Part shown: piece after piece, positions 41,140 to 53,298 of the stretch
Position numbering within the stretch: position 1 is the first letter of the stretch
Layout of the letters: each line of letters opens with the position of its first letter
NCBI RefSeq assembly: GCF_050908995.1
Contig: NC_135124.1
Location: forward strand, 744,001 to 808,000
Length of the DNA: 64,000 nucleotides
Direction of reading: 5' to 3'
DNA from: Andrena cerasifolii
Lineage: Eukaryota; Arthropoda; Insecta; Hymenoptera; Andrenidae
Notes under the pieces: model-generated
Database searches by the model: none
What the model was told of the DNA's origin: nothing
The model's input: only the letters and a program-made list of their open reading frames with translations
Made by a program: the position numbers and the translations under genes

Positions 41140-42837
41140 ATGCCCATCACCAAAGTAAAATTTTCAAGTGCGGAGGACGAGACGCTGATACATTGTGTAT
41201 CCACTTATCCTGTCCTTTACGATGCTGGGGACGAAACTCATAGGGACTATCAGTTGAAAGACAACATGTGGAAGGACGTGTCCACCACAGTACAGAGAAC
41301 AGGTAAAGTGTTCATTAATTATATTTACTTGCATCAACCATTAACTAGGGGCTAATAATACCATCGAAGAGTAATTTTTTTTTTTCATTACGGTGGGGTG
41401 GGGCTAAAAGTCCCGTTTTTCGTATAAACCTATGTAAAATTTAGTACTAACAATCTAGAGATATCTGTTCTTATTTTATATAAAGTATAACTATTAGGCT
41501 TTACGTTCACGGAGTTCGTTTGTTGGTACAGTTATTTTCTGTTGAGTTATACTACCACAAAATGGTTGTGAATGCAAAATGAACTTCTTGCCCCACGCAC
41601 GGGGTAAAAAGTCCATTGCATAGGATAGAACATACAATCTTAACGTACGCGACTGATACGCATTTAAACTGTGGTTTACTTGGTATAAAAGAATAAAGAC
41701 GACGTATTTCTTTTAGTTCTCGATACATAAAATAACGAAGGCGTCATGTAATTCGCACGAACGTCCAGGAGCGACTGGCGACTCTATGGTCGCCCCCGTT
41801 TCTACTCGCCTTTTAGATAGTATACTGCGAAACTCAAAACATTCTTTAGGAATAGAGATTTTGAATTAGGGACTTTTTACCCGCCGGGTTTTTATCCCTA
41901 CCCTACGTATGGTGATTCACTGTTTCGTGGACACAATATTCGAAAGTCCTTCCCATCAATCGCTCAAATACAGTTTGAAAAGTTACATTTCATCATTAAG
42001 TCTTTTGCAATTCTTTTGAAATGGGAAAGGGGGTTGTGGTAAAAATATGGGCACTGCTACTTTAGTACGTTTGTTACAACAACACTTATGTATCCATATA
42101 ATATTCTGCATGCAAATGAAAACGATCTCAATGCTTTTCCAGTAACAATGGACTCCCTAAAAAATATATTATTCAATTATTTCAGCTGATGACTGCAAAA
42201 CGCGCTGGAAGAACATCCGCGACTCCTTCATGAAAAAAAAAAAGGAACAGTAAGCACGGTACGGGGTCGGCAGCAAAACCGAAAAAAGTATGGCCATTAC
42301 TGAAGATGCTAGATTTTCTGAACAATGTCGCGTCCGAGAGAAGGCAAGTATTTTTTACACACAAGATGAATTCTAAAATACATTTTAAAAATTTATTTTA
42401 TTTATTTTATTGTAGCATACAGAGCAATATTGAATTGCCAAATGACGCGGTTCAAACTGGTAGCGGGAACAGCATTATTGAAAACCCAGCGCCCGAAGAG
42501 GTCATTGCCGAAACTGCTGTATCAACACCAGAAACACCCCCAGAGGAAATGATCGCTCCGACCCAAAAAAAGAAGATGCGGCACAACCTCCAGTACAGCG
42601 CCGAAAAGGCATAAAAATGATTATCGCGATTTCATGGAAACCCTCAACAAACGGTCTCACGATAGGGAGCAGCTGCTACACCAGTCCATGGAAGACGAGG
42701 GTGATGAGACGATGATATTTTTTAAGAGTATGGGAGTAATGGGCAAGAAATTTCCACGTAAACTGCTTACGGAAGCAAAGATTTCGGTGTTGCAACTAAT
42801 GCTAGATCTGGAAAGCAGAGCAGCAGAAAGTCAGTGA
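41140..42837 (+). pseudogene. MADF-type DNA-binding protein of Harbinger element, frameshifted
   Basis: Exon 1 (41140-41302) and exon 2 (from 42186, acceptor ATTATTTCAG) encode a MADF/Myb-SANT-like domain: EDETLIHCVSTYPVLYD ... NMWKDVSTTVQRTG, then CKTRWKNIRDSFMKKKK. The donor of exon 1 is GTAAAG. An 11-A run at 42230-42243 shifts the frame; with ten A the frame would continue into KPKKVWPLLKMLDFL. The next donor is AG|GCAAGT (a GC-AG type intron, about 42343-42416) and exon 3 carries an acidic linker (NPAPEEVIAETAVSTPETPPEE). A second frame change lies near 42600, before the C-terminal BESS-like helix segment (42634-42837). In PIF/Harbinger elements such proteins bring the transposase to DNA. 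Confidence 0.65.
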
Positions 42838-42892
42838 GCTAGCCTTGTGCGAATCATTGCGTCCCTACGAATCGCGCAGAAGATGGGCACCG

Positions 42893-42994
42893 CCAGTGTT
42901 GCCGGGAATGTTCTTGATGAAGAAGATTGTCAATGAAGGGGGAACTCCTTCCACTGGCAATCTTGTCCATCACGTACATTCCCGGTAACGCTGG
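42893..42994 (+). repeat. Imperfect long hairpin 1
   Basis: CCAGTGTTGCCGGGAATGT pairs with ACATTCCCGGTAACGCTGG; the inner arms (GATGAAGAAGATTGTCAATG against its partner ending CATC near 42970) continue the stem with mismatches. It lies 56 nt after the MADF stop. Confidence 0.7.
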
Positions 42995-43002
42995 TCACCG
43001 TG

Positions 43003-43169
43003 GGCAGGGATCGGCGGGCTTAAGATACCGCTGATGGAGGGGGAAACACCTGCCGGAGCGGTGGTTATGTGTGCGTGACTGACGTAGGCGCAGTTCATGC
43101 ACACATAACCACCGCTCCTGTAGGTGTTTCCCCCTCCATCAGCGTAGCTTAAGCCTGACAATCCCTGAC
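43003..43169 (+). repeat. Near-perfect long hairpin 2
   Basis: Arms of about 70 bp: GATGGAGGGGGAAACACCTG and GAGCGGTGGTTATGTGTGC in the left arm both have exact or near-exact complements in the right arm. The loop is about 15-20 nt. It follows hairpin 1 after nine bases. Confidence 0.85.
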
Positions 43170-44030
43170 CGCGGGGTTTTAGTCGGTAAGAATCCGACAT
43201 TACCTCGATCTCCCACCTCGACATTGTCAACATGTTAAGGGTCGTACGTACAAAACCTCCACGCACCGGATAAGATAAAATACCGCAAATTATAGTCAAG
43301 GTATCACGTTTCCACAAAATATTCATGAAAATACATCAAGCAGTACTTAGTGGACAAAAATTCATAAATAGTCGAAAGAAAAATATTTACTTCCCGTCGA
43401 CCATTTTAGATTTTTCATTCTCACTGATAGAACATGCAAGTTTTAGTCACAGCGACACATTAAATGGCAAGCTGGTCATTCATGTGCTCCAATATTGCGA
43501 ATCGTAGCATAATTTATTCCAGAATACGCGTTGCAACATCAAATCAAAAGCACGCGCTGACATATGCGCAGCGAGCAAGAGTTGGCCATTGGAAGGAGAT
43601 TACATTATGACCAATCAGTCCTGCATTTGTTTCAAACGACAACTTTCCCCCTGTGCACGGTAATATCTTCTCGAGGAGGATGCTGGTTTCTTGAACGGGA
43701 CTTGGGCCGAATCAGGTGTCCACATATACATGTACAGACACTGGTTATTTCGCATTTATGAAATGGAAAAGCAAGTTTGGAGAGGTGTGCGTACTCCAAG
43801 TCCCGATACACCAAAATAGCTTATCCCCACCTAACGGATGCAATAAATACCTTTATTGCCCTTAGCTTAGGACCTCTCCCAACCTTTGCTAGAACGACAC
43901 TCCTTCTTGTGCCTTCAAAGCAGACACATCTCTGTGAATTCGTGATCTACGAACGTTCGTACAGTATTCAATATTGGGTGCCGTATTGACATGACAGTGT
44001 GACGTGATTTGTACAGCAAAGCGGTTTATA
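43170..44030. other. Spacer between the two Harbinger genes
   Basis: No gene supported. 43527-43565 carries a fragment of repeat F (AATCAAAAGCACGCGCTGAC). The probable promoter of the transposase lies at the right end. Confidence 0.35.
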
Positions 44031-44462
44031 ATTCTAATAATGAATCGCAAATTGCTGCTGCGTGCATTGCTGCAGGAAGAAGAAGACGACGATATTCTTC
44101 TGCGAGCCTATTTGTAATCAAGGAAAAGAAAAGAAATGCAAACGATGTTCCAGACTCGAAGGACCGAGGGTTATTCTCGAATCTTGATCGCAAACTATTT
44201 AGTGGATAACGAGGAATCCTACAGACAATTTTTTAGGCTAAGTAAAGAACAGGTTCATTTCATTTTGAATCTTATTGGAAAAGATTTGGAGAAAAAATCA
44301 TATACAAGAGTCAAGAAACCAATTTCACCCGAAGATAAATTGCTCCTGACATTCAGGTAAGTTAATTTTCCACAAGAGATATATTTTATTTTTTTGTCGC
44401 ATAATTATATTACAGTTGTACATTTTTATTGTAGTTAATGCAAAGTACCTATTGTCTCTTAA

Positions 44463-45990
44463 TAATTGAGGGCTCGGATGCAATAAGGGGATTAGCGCTC
44501 GAAAATGGGAAAAATTATTGTCCAAACGTTAAGAAATATTGGAAAATTAAATGTTGTTAAACTGTATTTTAAAAAATATTGTGTTGTAAAGCTCGCCACG
44601 ACACACCATTTTTCTATTTACAGATTGTTTATCCAATCATTAGTATTCGAGATAAAAATTATAAACAAAAAAAATTTCTTCGACCAAAATTATTATTTCT
44701 TTAAACATAAATTGCGATAACTTGAGTAAATATTAACGGATCGTTATGACACCTGAAACATAAAACTCAGAAAACTCTAGCGAAACCGTGAAATGTATGC
44801 ACAAAACCCTTATGTTAAAAAATGTTATAATATTTAATTTAAAAGTAACACTGGACATAACCCATGTCTTTCAACGTTCGCCGTTAAAAAGTATCGAGGG
44901 AATTTTGAGGTACATATAACTTGCAGCGACAAAGTTTTTTCTTAATATACAAGGAAGATTTTCACCAATTTTCACACTGATTAATAAATAATTATAGAAG
45001 ATATGACGATATATATAAATCCCGCGCGGCACCAACAGTCAGCAACTGCGTACAATCGCGTCACACAGCAAAGACATGACGTTCTCACTATTATATGATT
45101 ATATATTACAAAAAAATATTGCGATATTATTTTCGAAATATTTAGTAACATTTTTATTATAGTATTTACATTCAATATTTACAATATTTATACTGTTTTG
45201 TTTACAATATTCTGTTCTTTTATAATTTTTTTTTCTCCTTTTTCCTATCTTTCCTTTTTCATTTTCTTTTTGCTTATCTTTTTTTCTTTATACAATTTGT
45301 TTTTGATATTTTTTTCTTCAAAATAATATCACAATATTTTTTTGTAATATATAATCATATAATAGTGAGAACGTCATGTCTTTGCAGTGTGACGCGATTG
45401 TACGCAGTTGCTGACTGTTGGTGCCGCGCGGGATTTATATATATCGTCATATCTTCTATAATTATTTATTAATCAGTGTGAAAATTGGTGAAAATCTTCC
45501 TTGTATATTAAGAAAAAACTTTGTCGCTGCAAGTTATATGTACCTCAAAATTCCCTCGATACTTTTTAACGGCGAACGTTGAAAGACATGGGTTATGTCC
45601 AGTGTTACTTTTAAATTAAATATTATAACATTTTTTAACATAAGGGTTTTGTGCATACATTTCACGGTTTCGCTAGAGTTTTCTGAGTTTTATGTTTCAG
45701 GTGTCATAACGATCCGTTAATATTTACTCAAGTTATCGCAATTTATGTTTAAAGAAATAATAATTTTGGTTGAAGAAATTTTTTTTGTTTATAATTTTTA
45801 TCTCGAATACTAATGATTGGATAAACAAGCTGTAAATAGAAAAATGGTGTGTCGTGGCGAGCTTTACAACACTATATTTTTTAAAATACAGTTTAACAAC
45901 ATTTAATTTTCCAATATTTCTTAGCGTTTGGACAATACTTTTTCGCATTTTCGAGCGCTAGTCCCCTTATTGCATCCGAGCCCTCAATTA
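44463..45990. mobile_element. 1.5-kb fold-back element in Harbinger intron
   Basis: Ends TAATTGAGGGCTCGGATGCA and its reverse complement; arms of about 650 bp match closely, centre near 45135-45310 (AT- and T-rich). No coding capacity. Without it the host intron would be about 365 nt. Confidence 0.85.
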
Positions 45991-46104
45991 CGCCCCGACT
46001 ACTGATTTGCACATGCATTGTATACTCTCGCTTCACTCGCTGCATACTCTGCCGTACATTCTCTCTTCGCTCTCGTACATTCGATTCTCCTTGTTCCGCA
46101 CTTT

Positions 46105-46142
46105 TTGACCTGCGCGCTCTCTCTCTCTCTCTCTCTCTCCCT
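46105..46142. repeat. (CT)n microsatellite in Harbinger intron
   Basis: Tract of CT dinucleotides between the fold-back element and the acceptor. Confidence 0.85.
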
Positions 46143-47407
46143 CTTTTGCTGCCGACCCTGTACCGTACTACAGAAATGTATCGCATATGTTTCTCCATCT
46201 CTTCTTACAATCACCAACTGAAATAATTCAAATATTTATTTCTTTACAGGTTCCTAGCCACTGGAGAATCGTACAAATCTTTATCGTACGCATTTAGAAT
46301 ATCGCCGAGTTATATCAGCGTAATTGTACGGGCAGCATTGCAAGAATTGTGCAATAAATTAGTTGCCATATTTATGCCGCAGCTGAGTGTTGCGGATTTT
46401 GAACGAATCAGCAATGACTTCTACGTGAAATGGAATTTTCCAAATTGTGTCGGAGCTATTGACGGGAAACATATAAGAATTAAATGTCCACGGAATAGTG
46501 GTTCCCTTTATTTCAATTACAAAAACTTTTTCTCCGTCGTATTGTTAGCATTGGTGGATGCCAATTATAAATTTATTATTGTGGACGTTGGGTCGTATGG
46601 AAAGGAGGGAGACAGTGGAGTATTCCAGAAATCCATAATGGGTCAAGCCATAAATACGGAAAAATTAAAATTTCCCATGGATAAACCACTTCCCGGAACG
46701 AACGTGACAGCCCCTCACGTAATTGTGGGCGATGAGGCATTCCGATTAACAAAACGTATGTTGAAGCCGTACCCAAAAAACCAGGCGACAGAAGATACCA
46801 ACAAAACAATTTTTAATTATCGGCTGTGCCGAGCCCGTAGGGTATCGGAGAATGCGTTTGGCATATTGTCTCAAACGTTCAGAATTTTCTATGCACCAAT
46901 TGCAGTACTTCCGGAAACGACGGATAATATTATTACAGCAACATGTTGCCTCCACAACATGTTGCGTGAAGAATTTATTAATAATAGTCACGCGAAACAA
47001 ACCGATTTCGAGGCAAGCATGGGAAGCAACAATATGATGCCATTGGTTAGAACAGGAGGATTTGGAAGTGTACAGGGGTTCGACGTCCGCAATATGTTTA
47101 TGACATATTTTAATTCACCGGAGGGGGCCGTGGAGTGGCAACACACCTGTGTGGAAAGAGGCGTTAGATCATAATAATTTCACATTTTCAACAATTCACC
47201 AAGTATGGCACGCATGACAGATAGGTACATTGATTTTTTTTTAAATTAGAACTATATATTGTTTGTGTATCAAAAATTTATTAATTTAATTGTTTATACA
47301 TTGGATAGTTGGGTTAGTTAACATATAATTTGTCCGAAAATCATTTACGTGTCCCATGGAAGATCGATGTCAAAGTATCAAATCAGAATAAGTTTGAGAA
47401 ATAGTTA

Positions 47408-48111
47408 CAGTGGCTCGCATTAATATTCGCACACTTTTTGAAATCGCATAACTTTTTTAGAATTGGTCCAAACAACTTGAGTTTTTTTGAAAAACTAGAA
47501 GGATTAGTTTACTAACTGACGCGTTTCGTCGTTTTGAAAAAAAAATGTGTTTAGTTGGAACAGCGAAAAGAATAGTAAAGGTCAATTTTTAAACTTTTTT
47601 TGTGAGCGTGTAATGAAAATTAAAAAAAAAACCGTTTGTAGATTGCAGTAAGTTGTATACGTGCCTAAAATTTCATCAAAATCGGTTATCGTTGCTTCGA
47701 GCTACAAACGTTTATAGATCGCAGAATAAGGTCGAGAATCGCTGATTTCGGGAGTTTTCGCTGATTTCGGGAGTTTTCGCGATTCTCGACCTTATTCTGC
47801 GATCTATAAACGTTTGTAGCTCGAAGCAACGTTAACCGATTTTGATGAAATCTTAGGCACGTATACAACTTACTGCAATCTACAAACGTTTTTTTTTTTA
47901 ATTTTCATTACACGCTCACAAAAAAGTTTAAAAATTGACCTTTACTATTCTTTTCGCTGTTCCAACTAAACACATTTTTTTCAAAACGACGAAACGCGTC
48001 AGTTAGCAAACTAATCCTTCTAGTTTTTCAAAAAAAACTCAAGTTGTTTGGACCAATTCTAAAAAAGTTATGCGATTTCAAAAAGTGTCCGAATATTAAT
48101 GCGAGCCACTG
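47408..48111. mobile_element. Palindromic Tc1-related MITE
   Basis: The 704-bp element starts CAGTGGCTCGCATTAATATT and ends with its complement, flanked by TA. The two arms mirror each other almost completely, with a 21-bp duplication (GCTGATTTCGGGAGTTTTCG) at the centre. The first 27 bases resemble the Tc1 terminus at 18995. Confidence 0.85.
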
Positions 48112-48237
48112 TATATTAACGTCACAACCAAATTGTATATTGAAAAATATTTTTTGAATTTACGTACGTAATTATTGAATTGCAAAATTAGTATTCGTTT
48201 ATTTTAATTAATTTTTAGTTATTTTAAATAATGTTTC

Positions 48238-48837
48238 AGATTCTGTCCACTATTGTCTTTTCGAGCAATAGCCTCCAGTTTTCGTCTTGGAGAGGCAACT
48301 GCAAATAATATCGCCCAACAAATTTTCCACACGATCCGTAATACGCTCATGCCGTCAAAATTTAATAATGAAAAATGGAAAAAAAACGAACCACCTGTTA
48401 TCAAAAAGTCAAATATCCCGAAATATGTTGGCGCAGTGGATGGCAAACATGTGTATATATTTGGTCCCAAAAACTCTGGATCAGCATTTTACAATTATAT
48501 AAAGGAACATTTTTCATTATTTTGATGGCAGTTGTAGATGCTAGTCACAAGTATATTACAATAAATGGCAGTTCCTATGGAGGGACAAGCTGCGGGAAAA
48601 ACTTCGGTTACTGGTGATCCGATCTTGCTTGTGTCACCTACTAAACCTCTCTCATGCACAGACATTTCGATGCCAAATGTTTTAGTAGCAGATGAAACAT
48701 TAGCGTTGAAAACAAATAAGTCAAGACGCTATGCAAGACTGAATAAACAAACTATGGACATTCGTAACGCTTTCGCAGACTGGTTCATTTCGCTTGCTGG
48801 AGAAGTTCCTTGGCAATATGAAACCATAACAAAATAA
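48238..48837 (+). pseudogene. Second Harbinger-type transposase fragment
   Basis: Behind an acceptor-like ATGTTTCAG, pieces of a different HARBI1-like transposase appear in shifting frames: FRLGEATANNIAQQIFHTIRN, YVGAVDGKHVYIFGPKNSGS (first catalytic Asp), MAVVDASHKYITINGSSYG (second), then MPNVLVADETLALKTN. The Glu region is missing or deleted. It is diverged from the 46-kb transposase, so it represents another element. Confidence 0.7.
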
Positions 48838-50440
48838 TATTTTATTTTATTATCTTAAATATATATTTATATTATGTTCTGATGTACGTATAATACTCTC
48901 TGATTTTATGTCACTGCTTATTGATTTCCACGAACTTTCGTGTACATTTCGAGTTTTGTAACAGGGTAACTTTTTATCGTATCTATATAATAGAATCCAT
49001 CTTATGAATTACATGTACGCGGCAACGTGCCGCATTTGTTTTGCCGTAACGGAACGTATTTGTTGGGAGGAGGTGCATTAGAAACAATGCAAGTTAAATA
49101 TTTGCGACAATGCATCGCTGTAATACACTGCTCCGTCATGCGTTTGTTATGAATACCAATATTGATGTAAGATATTATTAAAACTGTATTGAGTTTATCG
49201 TCCCTCAACAGATTGAGGGAAATTCTTCGTACTAATATTCGTATTCTCGTTACCAATGGTAATTAGTGTTTATACTGAAGCGTATGAGATAATAAATCAC
49301 TTGCATACCTTTGGCACGAACTTTTTTCAATTATTTGCTTAGCTGTAAATTTTTCTAGCCTTTAAATGATATTTTTATATAACGTTAAATTACTTATATT
49401 ATTTATTCCTGCTCTTAACTGAAAAGTTTAAAAAATGTCACAGGCATCTCTGTGGTTCTAAGTGCCTCATACATGTATGATGAAAGAATAAATAAATGTA
49501 ATTAGCAATAATAAAGCAATAAGTATAATTGAAGAAAATACTCTACCTGTTCTGTTTAATATAATTTACACTTCTCTCCGCACACTTTCTTTCGCTCCTT
49601 GCAATCATAAAGGACACAATATTAAATTTGATATATCCTCTATCAATGTTTTGTCCTTCACAGACAAAAACTGTAACTTCGTCGACATTTCAGACACTCG
49701 TAACTAACACACATTCTCCCTATGACCCACCTTTCCTTGCACCCATTACGTCGCGGATCCTTCTGTTTTGATATTCGTGCGCGGGTACGTCGATACTCGA
49801 GAGATAAGGGATCCGTCTTTAATTTAAAAGGAGGACGACGCAGGCGTGACCACGCGCAATCAGCGGACTGCTACCCCTTTTCTTCTGGTGTTTTGTCTTT
49901 CCGCGAGGCGTGTTGGAGGCCTCGGTACTTATATACAGTCAATGTCAAAAATATTCGTATAGCGACCAATTTAAAGTAAAAATTTGTATATCCATGTCAG
50001 TACTACATTCTAACAGAAAAAGATGATTAATAAATATTCTTAAATGTTTGTAGAATTGATCTTGAATAAACAAATTTGTATTCCCCTTAACATTTTAAAA
50101 AAAGGAATAAAAGCAGATAAACGTACAGAAATAGACGTGCAGTCAGTATTCGTAGAGTAAAAAAAGGCTCAATAAACTATGGAAATAAACTACCTAAATA
50201 TTTAATGTTTTAATAATTTGTGGAATTGCGTTTTGATTTTATAATAGCTTCGAGCCTTCTTGGTGTAGAATTTATTTAGTTGGATGTCGTAGCAGGTTGT
50301 ATTTTTTTTTCTACTACTACATACCGGGCGATTCTGTCCTTTGACACATCTCTTTAGATGCCGTATGGTACCCCGTGACGAGGTCAAACCCTCGCAGTGC
50401 CTCACCAAATGTTATGAGTTTCGACCCTTGAAAGGGTTCG
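48838..50440. other. Region without supported gene; inverted repeat F at 49722-49925
   Basis: 49722-49925 contains GAGATAAGGGATCCGTCTTT and AGGAGGACGACGCAGGC also found at 37625-37670. The rest is AT-rich with no recognisable ORF. Confidence 0.4.
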
Positions 50441-50454
50441 AATATCATTAAAAA

Positions 50455-50760
50455 GTCAAAAATGTCCAGGATTTCCGCATTTCCCATCAGATCTTTGCAA
50501 AAACGACGTCAATGGATTCCTTATATTTCGCCGATGAAACTGACACCACGAACGACGTAATTCGGACCACATGAAGGAAATTCCATGAAAGATTAATTTA
50601 TATCGTTTCAAGTTGTCTTCGTCAATAATAGTCCGATTTACAGGAAATTTCATATGATTTTCATCGGAAAAACATAAGGAATCCATTGGTGTCACTTCCA
50701 TATCGAAACGATAAAGAAAAAAAAATTATTTTATTTCTGAAGCAGGTATAAATCCTCGGC
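50455..50760. repeat. Dispersed repeat H, copy 1
   Basis: Shares GAAAAACATAA(G)GAATCCATTGGTGTCACTTCC and the CGATACGATAAAGAA type block with 54050-54320; ends near a CGGCCGTAG motif. Family unknown. Confidence 0.45.
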
Positions 50761-52449
50761 CGTAGACCCTGTCAAGTGCGCTCGAACCAAAGTGCGACTC
50801 TGGACGCTGCGCGGCCGAAGTTTAGCCGCCGCCGGCCGCGGCCGCTGGACGCGGCTAGGAAACTCAACCTTAAGAAAGAATAAACTAAATTTTGAATCTT
50901 TGCATGTGGTCCACGGGCATATGAAGAATGTTCAGAATGTAATACCCTTGAAGAATACATTTGTGATCCGTGTAGTAATTAATTTCAAAACTAAAAAATT
51001 ATATTTCTTTTATTAATTTAACAGTTTTCCCACTTCTTTTATAAAGAAAAATCATGGCCGGAATTACCCCACGTTAATTCCGTAATTCCGTAATTTTTGT
51101 GTTATTCCTTTCAACTTTGTTACAACGTAAATTTATGCTTTCTCGGTCATACTAATAAAAACTAGACAGATGAAACTATCAATTCATATAACAAAAACTA
51201 GCAAATGTGTAAGTTGCTCAAATTTTATAGCGTTTCTTCCTTATAGAGCCGGAATTACCCTGCTTTCCCCTGTTTGCAGTATTCGAATTCGAAATACATA
51301 AGCACAGGTAAAGCGACAAATACGCATGCGCGTAATATGCGTATTGACGGTACATGCTTTTTTTCTGCATTTGCTGCACGCATTATGAGCTAGAAGTTGG
51401 AGGATTCTGGGGAATTCTACGAATCAGGTAATACCGTCTATGCACTCGCTGTATGAATCGCAACCAACGCAACGGACTCAATTTCGAAGCGAACAACACA
51501 TTCCTAGAAGGTTTACGGCAGGATCGAAACGGAAGATGAGAAAGGAAGCAAATACATGGCGTGCATTGTTATTTCTTAAAGGCTTTTACTGCTAAGTTTT
51601 TCGAACGTGTTCTTATAATGCTAACTTTGCAGCTATACTCTAATCCAGAAGACGTATGAGAGCTTGTGATTGTATTCAATAGCCTTCAAAACCGTCAATT
51701 TAACCCGGGCGCGGATAATAAATAAATTCATTTTTCATTTACACATCTGCTTACCAAATCTCGCTGGGTAAGTAGCAGTTCGTCCTGTAAAACTCATAAA
51801 ATATAGTCTTTGCTTTCAATAATATGGAATCGCTGTTCAAGAAGAATAGAAAAACTCGGATTGAGAAAATCCAGGAACGAATAAAGCCATCAAATTTCGT
51901 TAAGAGTCGATCCCCGATCCTTAGCACGAAGTAACCGATGTAGTTAGGAAGCGTGCTTCGACCACCGTCCAAACGTCTTGAATTAAATTTATCGTAATCC
52001 ATCCAACTGTATAGCTAATTGTAAGCAAGTTTGAACATTCCCGCGCAAGCTCACGAGCATCAAACGCATAGAAAACCGTTCCGCTTCGTTACTGCGGTTC
52101 ATGCGCTGTTGGAAACGGAACGCTATGAATGCGCGCAGCGACTGCGCTGCGGTCTATGCGCATAATGCGTGAATCGGAACACACCCATAGTTATTTGGCA
52201 AGGTGAAGTTGAGTAATATTTTACTCCTATCGAACGAATATTCTCTGTTAAAAATCGTCTTTTTCGTTGAAAATAGGTACATAAACTGCTACTGGCATTG
52301 AGTATGCAGTATCAGAAGTAATTTCATTGATGGGTTTGAAAATCTAAAATGGCCGATCAAACATGGCGATCACAAAGAGCTGAAATGAAAATATCGGAAA
52401 AAATGTACAACGATACGATGACATGGTTGAAATAATAATTTATTCCATA
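50761..52449. other. Region without supported gene
   Basis: GC-rich at 50795-50865 (GCCGCCGGCCGCGGCCGC), otherwise AT-rich. 51040-51250 repeats GGAATTACCC motifs. ORF 51751-52002 (minus) matches nothing known to me. Confidence 0.35.
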
Positions 52450-53298
52450 AGGTGAATGTTTCAATTTCTCCTCATTTAAGAGGTTACTCGTCAGAAGGAA
52501 GGTGTAAACAATTTCTTTGTGATAAAAATTTGCAGAGTAATGGATTAATGCTTTATAAATAAATCAATTAGTCGAAAACTATTTAAGAAACATATTTCAA
52601 TATGTTTAACTACTAGTAATTTGTAATTAAATATAATGCTTTAAATGTCCGTATCTCTGCTCACGAAAAATAGCGATGTACGTATTTCTACTCACCATTT
52701 GTACCAATTTCTGCTCACATATGTTGTCTTTTCAGGTTAAAATAAGTTACATCTTTTGTGGATATGTTTTATAACACAACAGTAAAGCATAAAATAATAA
52801 TAAACAAAAAATAAAATGCCTTCGAATAGAAATAGAGGTTACAGCATATATTGACTTGTGAGGTTAAGTTGCTAAAATTTTGGTGAGTAGAAATGCGGAC
52901 ACGACGGTGATTCACTTGACCCTAAACCTAATCACCTGTTTTCTACTTAAAATAATCAAAAATATTATAAAAAAGCTGCATCCAGAGCACAATACGGTAT
53001 CTGTTTTTGTTATTAAATAAGAATTTTTAGTGCACAAATTATTTTCTGCCCAATCATCGAATACCAATAATGACCCTGTTCTTTACCACAACCAGCTAAA
53101 ACAGGGTCGAAAAATCATGAGTCTTTCATTTTAAAAGTTTTTCCTTACTTATGCTGCACTTTGATTAGCCCCAAGCTCGTGCAACACTCGCGTAAATGTT
53201 CAAATAATTTAGAATTATTGTGTTTTAACTATAGTACAAACGTGACGCTTATAATAATAAGAAAAATACGAAATGAGCAGAAATGGGGACATTCACCT
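52450..53298. mobile_element. TA-flanked MITE G, copy 2 with internal insertion
   Basis: Same termini as 33487-33875 (AGGTGAATG..., ...CATTCACCT) with TA on both sides, but 849 bp long because about 450 bp (roughly 52700-53150) are additional. Confidence 0.65.

Larger units (their letters stand above)
44040..47174 (+). pseudogene. PIF/Harbinger transposase (HARBI1-like), one in-frame stop
   Basis: Exon 1 (44040-44356) starts MNRKLLLRALLQEEEDDDILL, has an in-frame TAA at 44115-44117, then continues in phase with an N-terminal helical region (YRQFFRLSKEQVHFILNLIGKDL). The intron 44357-46249 has GTAAGT and TTTCTTTACAG. Exon 2 (46250-47174) is open and has the DDE_Tnp_4 catalytic residues: Asp in CVGAIDGKHIRI, Asp in LLALVDANYKFIIVDVG, and Glu in RRVSENAFGIL; GDEAFRLTKRMLKPYP is also typical. 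Apart from the single stop it looks complete. Together with the MADF gene upstream in the same direction it forms the two-gene layout of autonomous Harbinger elements. The outer terminal repeats were not found. Confidence 0.8.
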
